Assembly (NCBI RefSeq): GCF_001704415.2
Contig: NC_030826.1
Coordinates: 59,911,362 to 59,975,361, forward strand
Reading direction: 5' to 3'
Length of the DNA stretch: 64,000 bases
From: Capra hircus
Taxonomy: Eukaryota > Chordata > Mammalia > Artiodactyla > Bovidae
Positions 20,648 through 32,000 of this stretch are shown one piece after another (position 1 is the first letter of the stretch; the number at the start of each line of letters is the position of its first letter). The position numbers were made by a program, and so were the translations under genes. The notes beneath the pieces are model-generated. The model did no database searches. It saw nothing but the letters and a program-made list of their open reading frames with translations, and was not told the DNA's origin.

Positions 20648-21769
20648 AACATTTGAATGGAGGGATATTATGGAGCCACATTTCAAAAATTCTCCAATTA
20701 CAAAATAAAATTTATTTGCTGAATTATAAGTCAAGGCTATAGTATTCCCAAAAGGCAGTGAGAGTCATATAAAAAAAAGGTTTATTTAGCTTCTGCACAT
20801 GCATGTCTTGGCAATTCTGGCAGTAAAAACTTAGAATGCATCCGTAAATGTCCTAATAACTGATGAATTATGCTATCGGGCAGGTAAAGGCAACACCCCG
20901 CAGAGGCTGCATCTTACCACTGCTGTGATGCCTGTCAGGAAAAAGCATCATGGATTTGCCTCAGGTAAGCCAGTCTCGGTGACTTAGAGGGAGCAGGGAT
21001 CTCCAAGTCTTTTGCCTAATAAGAAACACGTTCAGAGGCTACAGAGAGGTGAACCACCTGAGCTCTGCTCGTCATCAGCTCAGCATTACTAGGTCTTCTG
21101 CAATATGAGGATGAAAATGCATCTGGACAAAAGATATTATCATCTGAGAGCCTTGGGAGGAATCCTCGCGTCCATCATCTGGAGCTTACCAATGGTAAGT
21201 TTACCAAAACAAATGAGCAGAGAGCTCCCCAGGCCTCACTTACTTGGGCTGGCATTTTATCCTCTGATTCTTTAAATGCTATCCCACTCATTCCCTCTTG
21301 CAAAACTCATCTGCGACAGAGGTGACTGAATGTAACATTGTGGGCACTCCCCCTTCATGGGCTAATACATGATCAGAAATTTATTAAAGGGCGTCTTGAG
21401 ATAAAATTTGAACTCTCATTCAAGAAAATGTAGGTTGTCAATTAAGAATGATTTTGAGTTTGGTTTGAGGATGTTAGGTAAAATATTCAGGCTCTGTTTC
21501 CTTTTGACTTGAGAAATTCTCTCTTATCTTCCAAATACATTTTTCCTCTGTATCATCTGTAAAGTCATGGTCTTTAGGAATTAACCATTTTAATATCTAC
21601 TCTGCTCACAGATGTGTGTAGCAACTTAGCTCAGATAACAGGATTAATCAACTTCTTTATTGATGATTATCATGAAAATAATTAGAATCAAGGAATGAGC
21701 TCCACAGTCCAGTAGTTTCAAAATATCATTAGACTTGTGTATGTCAGTCCTGTATTTCCAAAAGGATAT
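20648..21769. other. Unique DNA, nothing recognised
   Basis: 1.1 kb without repeat landmarks. A donor-like 'aatggtaagttt' at 21190-21201 has no supporting exon around it. Confidence 0.4.
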
Positions 21770-21875
21770 TTCTGCCCCACACCTGGACCAACTATGTCAC
21801 TTGAATAAATCACTTCCTCTCTCTAAGCCTCAGATTCCTTATGTATAAAATGAAAAGATTCAGAATGATTATTAA
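21770..21875 (+). mobile_element. MIR SINE fragment
   Basis: 'actatgtcacttgaataaatcacttcctctctctaagcctcag' and 'cttatgtataaaatgaaaag' match the MIR core in sense. Confidence 0.75.
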
Positions 21876-21923
21876 TTGCAATAGAGCTTACCATTAAATA
21901 AAATATTATACAATGAATGATCA

Positions 21924-22149
21924 TCAGTTCAGTCGCTCAGTCGTGACCAACTCTTTGCGACCCCATGAATCGCAGCACGCCAGGCCTCCCTGTCCATCAC
22001 CAACTCCCGGAGTTCACTCAAACTCACGTCCATGGAGTCAGTGATGCCATCCAGCCATCTCATCCTCGGTCGTCCCCTTCTCCTCCTGTCCCCAATCCCT
22101 CCCAGCATCAAGAGTCTTTTCCAATGAGTCAACTCTTCGCATGAGGTGT
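21924..22149 (-). mobile_element. BovB LINE 3' fragment, antisense
   Basis: Antisense BovB 3' end with little divergence ('cgctcagtcgtgaccaactctttgcgacccc', 'catcctcggtcgtccccttc') down to 'cttcgcatgaggtg'. The short tail and retained CpG sites suggest a recent insertion. It interrupts AT-rich unique DNA. Confidence 0.94.
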
Positions 22150-22839
22150 TAATACACATTTTAAAGACAATTTTATAAACAACATACTTACGACAGAAGC
22201 ATCTAGACTAAAGCTGACAACACTAATATAATAAGTAGGAAAAATATTTTTATTATTATTACACATTATTGGAGTTTAAAGTTTTAACTTACCTATTTGC
22301 AGGCTCAAGACTTCCGGTGTTAGCTCCTTCTTTAAATTTCTCCTGTTGCTTCTGATTCAGGCTGAACAAAGTGTGGTTCCTGCTTTGACCGTTCCCTGCT
22401 CCTTATCTCCTTTTATCAGAATCTCAGTCTGCTGTCCAGCCCAGTCAGCCCCTGAGAACCCAGATAACTGTGAAATTTGGACACCAGTATTCTGCTGACA
22501 CAGTACTCGTGAAGTCTCTCCCCTTCAGGCAGACCACATAATCACCAAATATTGGAGGAGAAACTCATGTGAGATGGAAGCTTAGAGAAAAACTGGAGTG
22601 CGTCTTACCACTCCATCACTGGCTCCCTCTGGAGAGCCTGCTAACCCACACTGGGGACTGTGGTGCATCTTGTAGGGAGCCAGCGGACCACTCCGAGCAG
22701 ACTCTGAACTCAAGTGGACGTGTGGGGGCTTTCTAGAGCCCCAGCTTCACAGAGAGTAACAGGCTGTTTCCTCACATCTCCATGGGCAGATCTCAGGTTC
22801 AGACCTCACGACGTCCTTTGCTGTTCTGCAAACCTAGAA
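22150..22839. other. Unique DNA, nothing recognised
   Basis: No repeat landmark until the L2 begins. (TTA)n-like sequence at 22248-22262. Confidence 0.4.
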
Positions 22840-23310
22840 AGCTCTTGTCCATCTTTCTATGCTTTCTTATCGTTGTTCAGTTGTTAAGTTGTGTCTGACT
22901 CTGCAACCCCATGGACTGCAGCAGGTCAGGCTTCCCTGTCCTTCATCTCCTGCAGTTTGCTCAAACTCATGTCCACTGAGTTGGTGATGCTATCTATCCA
23001 TCTCATCCTCTGTTGCCCTCTTCTCCTCCTTAGTTCTATGCTTAGTTTAATCATCAGCTCTTCTAGAAGGACTGCCCCCATAAAACGGCTGTAAATTGTA
23101 TGCCAGCCATTTGTTCCTAAGCTATTTTTATTGTAACACCCACCATCGTGGACTACAATCCCATTTGTACAGGTTTTTCTCTCCTTATAGACTAGAAGAT
23201 TCTCAATGTTTTGAGCTGTGACTTAATCTTTCTCTAAAACTTTCTGAGAGCCTTACAGAGTGTCTGGTACATGGAAGGCCCAGATAAAATATTTTGGGGT
23301 CAATAACTGC
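22840..23310 (+). mobile_element. L2 LINE 3' end, split by BovB
   Basis: L2 3' landmarks in sense: 'cttatagactagaagattctc' (from the consensus 'ctagactgtaagctcc') and 'agagtgtctggtacatggaagg' (consensus 'cagtgcctggcacatagtagg'). The left part is interrupted by the BovB at 22865-23033. Confidence 0.68.
22855..23043 (-). mobile_element. BovB LINE 3' fragment with 10-bp target-site duplication
   Basis: A 169-bp antisense BovB tail (22865-23033) of the GTT/CAA-tail type ('cgttgttcagttgttaagttg'). Exact copies of ttctatgctt at 22855-22864 and 23034-23043 flank it within the L2. Confidence 0.93.
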
Positions 23311-23454
23311 ACGATCCAAATTCAAGTAACAATAATTCTTTTTGGAAATTGAAAACATGACAATACAATACACCTGGGAGAAAAAATTAATTCCAGGGGA
23401 AAAATGGGAAATTAGAGCAATGCCAAGTATTATTTGGTGTTAAAATTATTATAA

Positions 23455-23668
23455 GGGCTTCCCAAGTGGTGCCGTTGTAAAGAATCCACCTGCTAACATA
23501 GAAAATGCAAGAGACACAAGTTCGATCCCTGGGTCGGGAAGATCCCCTGGAGAAGGAAATGGTAACCCACTCCAGTATTCTTGCCTGAGAAATCCCATGG
23601 ACAGAGGAGGCTGGTGGGCTACAGTCCATGGGTTTGCAAGAGTTGGACGACTTAGAGACTAAACTACC
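23455..23668 (+). mobile_element. Bov-tA SINE, sense
   Basis: Starts 'gggcttcccaagtggtgcc', B box 'agttcgatccc' intact, ends 'tggacgacttagagactaaac'. A short insertion in the head ('acatagaaaatgcaagagac'). Confidence 0.92.
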
Positions 23669-24051
23669 ACCACCCACATTTGTTATGAAGTCACAATAAT
23701 TAAATCAGTGATGAAGAGGCCACAATAAACCAGCAGATAAATTTAAGACACTAGAGGCAGATCCTAAAATGTTTTAAAGCAAAATAGTTGATAAAGGTCA
23801 CAGCACAAACTAATGGGGAAGGAATGTGCTTCTTAGTAAAGGCTACTGCAATCATTGGCTGACTATTTGGAAAATATACATCAGTTCAGAGCATGTCTTC
23901 ATAACTTGCACCAAAACAGCATCTGGGGAACTTTTAATTAAGTCATATAAAGTTAAAGGAAAATACAGGTGAAGCTACATTTGATCACCAGACGAATAAT
24001 GAACATTTAAGTAATAACAGAATTGTGCCTTGTCCATCACTGTCACAGGTG
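23669..24051. other. Unique AT-rich DNA, nothing recognised
   Basis: No repeat or coding feature. Confidence 0.4.
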
Positions 24052-24262
24052 GTATTCACTGAGCATTCACTGTGTGTGATGGAATGTGAAAAGGGTTTTC
24101 CATACTTTTCTCAAAGCCACACTATGTACACATTCCTACACACTCCATTTCCAAAATACAGAAGTTGAGAAATATGGGAAACAAATTAGGTCGCAAGGCT
24201 AGAAGTGGCGGAGTCAGAATACGGCCCTGGGTTGTCTGACTATAGAACCCGTGCTCCCAGAT
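24052..24262 (-). mobile_element. MIR SINE, antisense, near full length
   Basis: 'cactgagcattcactgtgtg', 'ccatttccaaaatacagaagttgag', 'taggtcgcaaggctagaagtggcggagtcagaa' and 'gaacccgtgctccc' follow MIRb in antisense almost end to end. Confidence 0.82.
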
Positions 24263-24344
24263 TTTTACCTGAACTATGGATGAAGGAAGCAAAGCTGGAG
24301 CGGAAAAGGCAAAATGGCAGAAGAGAAAAAGGAGAGAAAGAAAA

Positions 24345-24650
24345 GGCGAGGGGGGACCCCCCTGGCGGGCCAGGGGCTGGGATCCCGCCTGCCAGTGCAA
24401 GGGGCGCAGGTGTGATCTCCACTCCAGGGAGATCCCAGCTGCCAAGGGGCAGCGAAGCCCCTGTGCCAGAGCGCCGAGCCTGAGCGCCGAGAGCCTGTGC
24501 TCAGCAGCAGAGAGGCCGCCGCAGCGAGCAGCCTGTGCTCCACCGCGAGAGAGGGGGCCCGGCCTGCCGCAACTAGAGAAAGCTAGCAGGCACCAGTGAA
24601 GACCCCAGCACAGCAACGCATGTGAATGAAGAATTGTTTAAAAAGAAAAG
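24345..24650 (+). mobile_element. CHR-1-type SINE, GC-rich
   Basis: Head 'accccctggcgggcc..', then the CHR-1 body 'gatcccagctgcc', 'gagcctgtgctcagcagcagagaggccgcc', 'cctgtgctccaccgcgagagaggg', 'ctgccgcaactagagaaagc' and an A-rich end. This explains the local GC and CpG richness and the long open frames on both strands here (for example 24122-24616 minus). Confidence 0.8.
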
Positions 24651-24934
24651 GGGCCAATGTGCAAATGAGAACTTAAACAGAAGACGTGCAAATGAATAAT
24701 AACTTGGAAAAAATCAAGCTTCTGTAATAAGTTGTATGCACATAAAATGAATTCAGGGAGGACGCTTTTTTCCCTAACATAAAGTCCATGCACCTCTCTC
24801 TGTTTCCCTTTACAAAGGATCATCCTTGGAACCAGTGAGATCTTAGGGAGGCATCAGTGAGGCTTTGCCAAACTTCATTCCACAAGTGCCACACCAATTC
24901 ACACTCCTCACAGGAGGCAAAAGAATAGGAAGCC

Positions 24935-25150
24935 TTACAAATGTTTACAGCATTGAACCTAGAAATCCTACTTCTAGGAATCTATTCTAAGGGCAATTTT
25001 GGAAGCGCAGACACAATTTTAACCACAGAGCCGTTTGATGAAAAAGTTTTACTAGAATACGAAGTTTTTGCAATAATACGAATGCCCAGCATTAAGAGAA
25101 TGGTGGGATAAATTAAGGCATCTCTATAGGATGCTCTACTGTATTGGGCT
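24935..25150 (+). mobile_element. Old L1 LINE fragment, sense
   Basis: 'acctagaaatcctacttctaggaatctattctaaggg' and 'attaagagaatggtgggataaattaaggc' are L1M ORF2 end/3'-UTR landmarks. Diverged. Confidence 0.68.
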
Positions 25151-25155
25151 ATAGG

Positions 25156-25277
25156 TTTGTACACGCATAGTTGAGTCCAACTCTTACAGACGCTATGGAC
25201 TGTAGCCCGCCAGCCAGGCTCCTCTGTCCATGGGATTTCCCAAGAATACTGGAGTGGGTTGCTGTTTCCTATCTCCA
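25156..25277 (-). mobile_element. Bov-A SINE fragment, antisense
   Basis: BovA unit in antisense ('catagttgagtccaactcttacagacgctatgg' to 'gggttgctgtttcct'), no tRNA head. Confidence 0.88.
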
Positions 25278-26145
25278 ATAAAAGCTAATTTAAAAAATAA
25301 ATGAAAATAAGAATGATTTTTTTATCAGACAATACTCCTCCTCCCTAAAATAAAATGAAATGGATCGATATGAAGATTTTATAGACTCATTTAAACCAAA
25401 ATATCTTTCTTTTCTTTTTGTAAATTCTTTCCTAGTACTAGTAATTCCCACAAAGTGCATCATATCTTCCTGCCTCTACATAGCCCATGCTGCACAAACA
25501 TGGATCTGTGATAATTTATGAAACTTCAGCCCTCAAAGGCAAGCGAGGCCGGGCCAACGGTGATGTCACCAGTCAGCTATCTTCTTCTTAAAGGGCAGCT
25601 CTCCGCCCCCATCGCCTTCTCCATCTGATGACCACGCTTTTTCACAGTACATCAAAATCTGGAATTAGCCGACTGACCTATTGGGTAACCCTTGCCTGGA
25701 AAATTAGGTCAGCGCACTACTCGATCTGTTGATAGCATCTTAAGAAATTGCAAAGATGAGTCTGGACCTTCTCTAACGGCTCCGCCTTTGAAAACAAACA
25801 GTGCCTCGCAGTGAATAAATCGCCAGGAAGGAGATGACAGCGCAGAAATCTGTGTGCGCGTCTCTCGGTTGTTTTCGTCTGGTTCAGAAATCATCAGCAC
25901 CTGATAGCGGTTTCGGTGTTGCCCCTGCACCAGGAGAAAGGGCAAGTCCCAGGCCAGGTTTCTGTCAGATAGCGGGGCAGTCTATAGAGACCATGCCTTG
26001 CAAGCAAAGAGGCTTGCAAACTTTCAATGAGGGCACTGTGAGCCTTTTTCATAAGATTTCTCACATGAGGTTCAAGGTAGAAATGATGGAAGAACAGAAT
26101 TTCCAGTAAGGATAATTCATCACAGGTTTGTTTCGATTAAGAGCA
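25278..26145. other. Unique DNA including a CpG-retaining block
   Basis: No repeat recognised. Between 25543 and 25975 I count 21 CpG dinucleotides, far denser than in the neighbouring unique DNA. It also holds a GC-box-like 'ctccgccccc' (25601) and a CRE-like 'tgatgtcacc' (25561). It is not inside any repeat I can name. It could be a promoter or enhancer-like element; no exon can be supported. Confidence 0.45.
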
Positions 26146-26383
26146 GATAGTCTCATTTATTGTTGTTGTTGAGTTGCTAAGTTGTGTCTGACTCTTTGCA
26201 ACCCCATGGACTGTAGCCCACCAGGCTCCCCTGTCCATGGGACTTCCCAGGCAAAAGTACTGAAGTGGGTTGCCGTTTCCTTCTCCAGGGGATCTTCCCA
26301 ACCCAGGGATTGAGCCCGGATCTCCCGCATTGGCAGGTGGGTTCTTTACCACTGAGCCACCAGGGAAGCCCAGAAAGTCTCAT
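26146..26383 (-). mobile_element. Bov-tA SINE, antisense, with target-site duplication
   Basis: Complete antisense Bov-tA (26157-26372) with a (GTT)n, i.e. CAA-type, tail. Flanks gatagtctcat (26146-26156) and gaaagtctcat (26373-26383) differ at one base. Confidence 0.95.
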
Positions 26384-26752
26384 ACCAAAGACAAAACTGA
26401 ACACGTCCTTGAGTATCTATCAAAGAACTGCCTATTTCCAGCAGTGCCTGTGTTATTTCCAGCTGCTCTTACTGGCCGATGTAGGAAATGGAAAGTCAGA
26501 ATAGGCTGTGAATTCCAACAGGCCTTCTGATGCAAAATGCGACCATTGTATTTGGAAATTACCTTTACTTAGGAAAACTGGTGTGTCTTAGACTTTCTTT
26601 TTCCAAATTCAAGGTGGACAGTACTAAATGTTTAGTCTATATTGTTGTTTTAAGGCTTGCTTGCTTGTTTATTATGTTTTTAAATAAACCTTTAAAGAAC
26701 GTTACACTCAACAAAAATGCTGGTTGGTTGCTGCAAGGTACTCTTTAAGAGG
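26384..26752. other. Unique DNA, nothing recognised
   Basis: AT-rich; no repeat or coding signal. Confidence 0.4.
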
Positions 26753-26972
26753 GGCTTCCCTGGTGGCTAAGCTGGTAAAGAATCCCCTGCCAGTGCAGGA
26801 GATGTGGGCTAGATTCCTGGGTCAGGAAGACCCCCTGGAGGAGGGCATGGCAACCCACTCCAGTATTCTTGCCTGGAGAATTCCCATGGGCAGAGGAGCC
26901 TGATGAGCTACAGTTCATGGTCTCGCAAACAGTCAGTCATGACTGAGCAACCAACGGGTACACACACACAAT
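26753..26972 (+). mobile_element. Bov-tA SINE, sense
   Basis: Starts 'gggcttccctggtggctaagctgg', BovA part ends 'catgactgagcaaccaacgggtac', then a short CA run. The B box is changed to 'ctagattcc'. Confidence 0.93.
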
Positions 26973-27115
26973 ATTTAAAATCGAGAACTACTACTGTGAA
27001 CCTGCTGCATAGCACAGGGGAACCCATTCCATGCTCTGTGAGGACCTAAATGGGAGGGAAATCCAGGAGAAGGGGATATATGTGTGTGTATGGGTGTGTC
27101 TAAATATTTATAGGA
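26973..27115 (+). mobile_element. L1 LINE 3'-UTR fragment, sense
   Basis: 'gagaactactactgtgaacctgctgcatagcacaggg' and 'ctctgtgaggacctaaatgggagggaaatcc' match the ruminant L1 3' UTR in sense. The SINE just upstream interrupts or abuts it. Confidence 0.8.
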
Positions 27116-27452
27116 AATCAGAAACAGGGCCATTGAGAGGTGGGGAGCGTGGATGAGAGCTCATCTTGCTGAGCACGTGTGGTGCTGCCTTAGTGCCTTT
27201 GGTCATGCCCCACAACTCTTCCCATCCACCCTCGACCCACCAGCAGACCCAGCTCCAGCCCCCTTCTCTGACCCACTGCAGAGCCTCTGTAATGCCCCAG
27301 GTCTCCAGGGGTCCCTGCCTTCTCGGAATGATTGGAACACAGAACCCTTGGGGGAGTCTGTTGAAAACCCACGTGTCAGGATCCCACATCGGGGGCATAA
27401 TAAATATATAGCCCAGCCAGCTGCTTCCTCAACTGTGGGACACACAGGAGAA
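27116..27452. other. Unique DNA, moderately GC-rich
   Basis: No repeat recognised. Frames open on both strands at 27108-27557 overlap the MER5A-like repeat and lack a domain. Confidence 0.4.
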
Positions 27453-27570
27453 GCCTGGGATCTTATTAAAAATGCAGAAACTGATTCAGTGGGTCTTGGA
27501 AGGGGTTGTGGGGGGGCGGGGCTACATTCTTCAACAAGCTTCCAGGTGAGGCTCTGAGGCTACACTGAGA
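27453..27570 (+). mobile_element. MER5A-like DNA transposon fragment (hAT-Charlie MITE)
   Basis: 'cttattaaaaatgcagaaactgattcagtgggtcttgg', then 'ggggcggggctacattcttcaacaagcttccaggtgaggctctgaggc' follow MER5A in order. Terminal inverted repeats are not visible, so it is internal only. Confidence 0.65.
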
Positions 27571-27886
27571 AGCGGGGGGCTAGAATAGGGCAATGAAGCT
27601 GTGTTTTCATTTCTCTTCTGAATTGAATGCAACCCATCTGGAAACAGCACATGGAAAAGCATTAGGAACTACCACTCTCGACGCCTCTGGTTGCTGGCAT
27701 TTGCCTTCCTGTTTTATTGCAGCTATTTATCTGTGCCTGTGCACCGAACAGCAAATCACTGAAGACAATATTCAACACCCTTTGCATCTGTCCACCTAGC
27801 AGAAAACCCATTTCTCTGGGAGACCCAACACCAAAGTGATGTTTATTCATGGAAGACCATGCATGATATTGCTGTTTTAGTGCTCA
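27571..27886. other. Unique DNA, nothing recognised
   Basis: No repeat or coding feature that I can support. Confidence 0.4.
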
Positions 27887-28094
27887 CATATCACAGAGAT
27901 ATGTGTGCATGCTAAGTCAACCTTAAGGACTGTACCCACCAGGCTCCCCTGTCGGGATTCTCCAGGTAAGAATTGCCATGCCCTCCTCCAAGGGATCTTC
28001 CCGACCCAGGGATCAAACCCGTGTCTTCTGTGGCTCCTGAAATTGCAGGCGATTCTTTACTACTGAGCCACGGAGGAAGCCCACATCACAGAGA
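27887..28094 (-). mobile_element. Bov-tA SINE, antisense, with target-site duplication
   Basis: Antisense Bov-tA (27900-28081) with two internal deletions (after 'ctaagtc' and in 'gtaagaattgcc') and an added 'tctgtggctcctg' in the head. Flanks catatcacagaga (27887-27899) and cacatcacagaga (28082-28094). Confidence 0.93.
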
Positions 28095-28799
28095 CAGGGG
28101 CCCCAAAGTTGTTGCTCTAATGAATAGCAAAAAAGAAGAAAGATTCTAATTTTCAAAATTTCAAGTGAATAGTCGCACATGCAGTTTCCATGCAGTATGG
28201 CAGGATACACATGGAAATCCTTTGTTCACCCACTCTGGCTACTCCACACGCTTCTCTGCTGTACTTATTGCTCGTGTGGCCTCCAGTGAGCTTTACCTGC
28301 CAGGGGTCTTGTTTCCTCCTGGCCACACCTGACCACAGGATGCTGGGGCCAGCTGCTCTCCTTTTCAAGAGCCCCACATCATCCTGCACCGCACCCTCTT
28401 AGGGACACCTGAAGGGCATAAAACCTAAGGTTAATGCAGTTTTAATGTCACCCTTTGGGGCAGGAAAATATAAAACCGAAGCTCCAGGAATGGTCTACTT
28501 CCCATTTTTATTGGCCATAAAGGTCTCCTGGTGGGAGCAAATGGCACAGACAGAGACACAGAATTGACTGAATTCTGGCTATTCTCTTTGCTAGATGAGG
28601 GCAAATCTCTCTTTCCAACCTTCAGATGGTGTCAGAACACCTGCAGAGAAACCCACGCTGGTGCTCAACCCCATTACAAGTGTGCGATTCAAGGGTTTTC
28701 AGTAAATGTACCGAACGGTGCATCTGCCACTCTAACCCTGATTTAGAGCATTTCATCATCCTAATAAGATCCCTCGAGCCTCTTTAGAGTTAAGCCCAA
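28095..28799. other. Unique DNA, nothing recognised
   Basis: No repeat landmark. A 71-codon frame at 28531-28746 shows no domain. Confidence 0.4.
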
Positions 28800-29400
28800 A
28801 GTAGCCACTATTTTTTTTCTGTCTCTCTGTATTTGTGTACTTATATTTCCATACAAATGGAATCACCCAATATGTAGACTTTTCTGCCTGCTTCATTTCA
28901 TTTAGCACAACGCTTTCAGGTTCACCACATTGTAAAGTGTATCAGAAGTTTAATCTAATTGCCCAATAGTATCTTATTGTATGGAAACATAGCTTACTTA
29001 GCCTTCCGGTAGTTAGTGAACAATTTGAATTGCTTCCAGTTTTGGCTTATTAGGAATAATGCTGCTAGGAATATACATGTTTTGGAGTGACCATACAGTT
29101 TCATTTCTCTTGGGTAGATAACTAGAAGTAAAATTTCTGTTTTGTATGGTAAAAAAAGAGTTAGTTTCTCAGTCGTGTCCAAGTCCTTGAGACCACATGG
29201 ACTGTAGCCTGCCAGGCTCCTCTGTCCATGGGATTTCCCAGGTAAGAATACTGGAGTGGGCTGCCATTTCCTTCTATAACCATTCTATAAATATGAAATA
29301 GTATCTCACTATGGCTGAAATTTGCTTTTCCCCAATAAGTAATGCTATATATTTTCTTGGTGAGATGTTTCCACTGAGTTGGTTTATTATTAATGTAAAA
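28800..29400 (-). mobile_element. Old L1 LINE, antisense, split by a Bov-A
   Basis: 'acaaatggaatcacccaatatgtag', 'catttagcacaacgctttcagg', 'ataatgctgctaggaatatacatg' and, after the Bov-A insertion (29158-29276), 'aatagtatctcactatggctg' read along an L1M in antisense. Confidence 0.75.
29158..29276 (-). mobile_element. Bov-A SINE fragment in old L1
   Basis: BovA unit in antisense ('gttagtttctcagtcgtgtccaag' to 'gctgccatttccttct'), without tRNA head. Confidence 0.9.
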
Positions 29401-30967
29401 TGATCTTAATGCTTTTTTCTCTAAACTGATCCCACTTATGGATGTGATGATAACATAAACCTCTCAGAGATGAAGCACTCTGCAAATAAAAAAGGACTTA
29501 ATCATATTAATAGTAGATACAGTAATAAATACATTTTTAGAAAATGTAAACTTTGTTTTACAGTGTGCCATAAAAATGCTTTGCTAACCTGAAAGTTTTC
29601 CATTAATTAACTTGAATTTCAATTGGCTTCAGTCCTTTTTTCTTCTTTACTTTTTTTTTTTTTTTGCCATCTCTCTCCCCCATCAAATTTGTCAGTATTG
29701 CTGTAACCCTAAACCTCAGGGCAGGCTATTATGGCATCAGGAACAGATGGTGAAGGTTTCCGTAAAGCAGAAAAGGAAACAGACCTGTTTTAAGGGAGGC
29801 GAGTAAACACAGACCACATGCATAGTGGGGACTGAAATGGAGCGTTAAGTGCAAATTAAAAATAGAAAGCACGATGAACAAACTTGTTTTGGAAAAAATT
29901 GTCTTTTTAGAATATGGCTGTTCAAAAGCATGCATCAACTCAATATTATTGTTATTTACCTTTGGAACATGGCCTTATGCCGATATTTTGGGACCACAGG
30001 TGAAATAGTCACCAACAGTGAAATAGAGTAGAAGAGGCTATCTGATAATTTAGTAACAATCCAAAATTTTATAGGGGAAAGCCTTTTGTTTTGTATTTAC
30101 GAAAATAAAAATGACTGCTTGTATGAATCAAGTAAGGAAATAACTATTTTTTTCTCGTTTTTTTTTTTTTTAATATGGTCACAGTCATCCAAAGGAAGCC
30201 AGATGATGACTGTTTTTTCTTCTCTTTGTGTTTCTTTTATTAATAGGAAGAGAATATATAGAATGATCGTCACTGTTACCTGTCACATAGATTATTGCCT
30301 TAGACTGAGCCGGAAGACTCCTAGTTTTGTTGTTGTTGTTGTTGTTTCTATTATTGTGGGTTTTGTTCTTTGTTCCTTGTTTGTTTTTTTGCTTTATGAT
30401 CCACGTTTTGAAAAAAAAAAAAAAAGAAGACTTAAGATTTACTCAAACTCCCATTTCCTCTTCACAAAATAGAGAGGAAAATGTGAGCTCTTCCCTTTGT
30501 GATAAAAGGAAATGATTTTTTAAATCTTTGGAGTCCTGTGTTGCTTTTGTGCAGAACTTCAAAGTGGCCCCCCCATGGAGGTTTGTGATTTCTCACAATG
30601 AGTGTGATGTATCCGAAAGGCAGGAAGAAACACACATGTCAAACATGCTCACAAAGGTGTCTCCAACACTGACCAGCATCTCACAGGTGCTCAGAAATCT
30701 ATACATATCTGTTGACTGACTCTGTGACCACATGAAAGATATATGAAGGTAAATTATTCTTGAAAAAATTAAATTAGGTCTTGTTTAATTGGAAAGATAC
30801 TATCTAACATAAAAAGATAATAAATCACTGGGGGGGAAAGGGGAAAAAAATCTCAAATTTGAAACATTTAACTAGCACACATAGAAAGTATTTTCAATGG
30901 AATCTCTTTGCGCTGTCACTCCTTAGGGTGTGAGACAACTCTCCACTAGACAACAGCTTTGTGTTTT
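29401..30967. other. AT-rich unique DNA with homopolymers
   Basis: 1.5 kb without a named repeat. Simple tracts: T run near 29651-29665, T run near 30160-30171, (TTG)n at 30327-30346, A run near 30411-30425. Frames such as 30086-30472 are low-complexity translations of these tracts. Confidence 0.45.
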
Positions 30968-31405
30968 GGTTGTTATCGTCTAGTCACTAAGTCATGCCTG
31001 ACTCTTTGTGACCCCATGCACTGTAGCATGCTGGGCTCCCTTGACCTCCACTATCCCCTGGAGTTTGCTCATATTCATGCCCATTGAGTCAGTGATGCCA
31101 TCCAACTGTCTCATCCTCTGCCATCCCCTTTTCCTCCTGCCCTTAATCTTTCCCAGCATCAGGGTCTTTTCCAATGAGTTAGGTCTTCATATCAGGTGGT
31201 CAAAGTACTGGAATTTCAGCTGCAGCATCAATCCTTCCAATGAATAGTCAGGGCTGACTTCCTTTAGAATTGACTAGTTTGATCTTGTAGTTCAAGGGAC
31301 TCTCAAGAGTCTTATCCAGCCCCACAGTTCAAAAGCATCAATTCTTTGGTGCTCGGCCTTCTTTACTGTCCAACTCTCATCCGTAGATGACTACTGGAAA
31401 ACCAT
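30968..31405 (-). mobile_element. BovB LINE 3' fragment, antisense
   Basis: Antisense BovB 3' end with a degraded GTT-type tail, through the 3' UTR into RT C-terminal codons ('tcggccttctttactgtccaactctc'). It faces the next copy head to head. Confidence 0.93.
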
Positions 31406-31493
31406 ACTCCAATATAAAATATAGTTTTTGAATAAAATAAAATGGAAATGTTTGACCTCACTGAATATGTAATATATATTCACATGTAGTACA

Positions 31494-32000
31494 GACCTAG
31501 ATAGCATATTCAAAAGCAGACATTACTTTGCCAACAAAGGTCCATCTAGTCAAGGCTATGATTTTTTCAGTAGTCATGCATGGATGTGAGAGTTGGACTG
31601 TGAAGAAAGCAGAATGCCAAAGAATTGATACTTTTGAACTGTGGTGTTGGAGAAGACTCTTGAGAGTCCCTTGGACTGCAAGGAGATCCAACCAGTCCAT
31701 TCTAAAGGAGATCAGCCCTGGGTGTTCTTTGGAAGGAACGATGCTAGAGCTGAAACTCCACTACTTTGGCCACCTCATGTGAAGAGTTGAATCATTGGAA
31801 AAGACTTTGATGGTGGGAGGGATTGGGGGCAGGAGGAGAAGGGGATGACAGAGGGTGAGATGGCTGGATGGCTTCACTGACTCAATGGGCGTGAGTTTGA
31901 GTGAACTCTGGGAGTTGGTGATGGACAGGGAGGCCTGGTGTGCTGCAATTCATGGGGTCGCAAAGAGTTAGACATGACTGAGTGACTGGACTGAACTGAA
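31494..32000 (+). mobile_element. BovB LINE 3' fragment, sense
   Basis: Sense BovB from 'gacctagatagcatattcaaaagc' to 'ctgaactgaacagactg'. It carries an 84-codon piece of RT C-terminus (31528-31782) with a further premature stop. It shares about 430 bp with 30968-31405 in inverted orientation, with an 88-bp spacer. Confidence 0.94.

Noticed and set aside
21185..21205. Splice-donor-like 'aatggtaagttt'
   Set aside because: No open frame with acceptor and no conserved protein around it; such matches occur by chance.
24122..24616. 164-codon minus-strand frame in GC-rich DNA
   Set aside because: It spans an antisense MIR and a CHR-1 SINE, whose high GC content explains the lack of stops on both strands.
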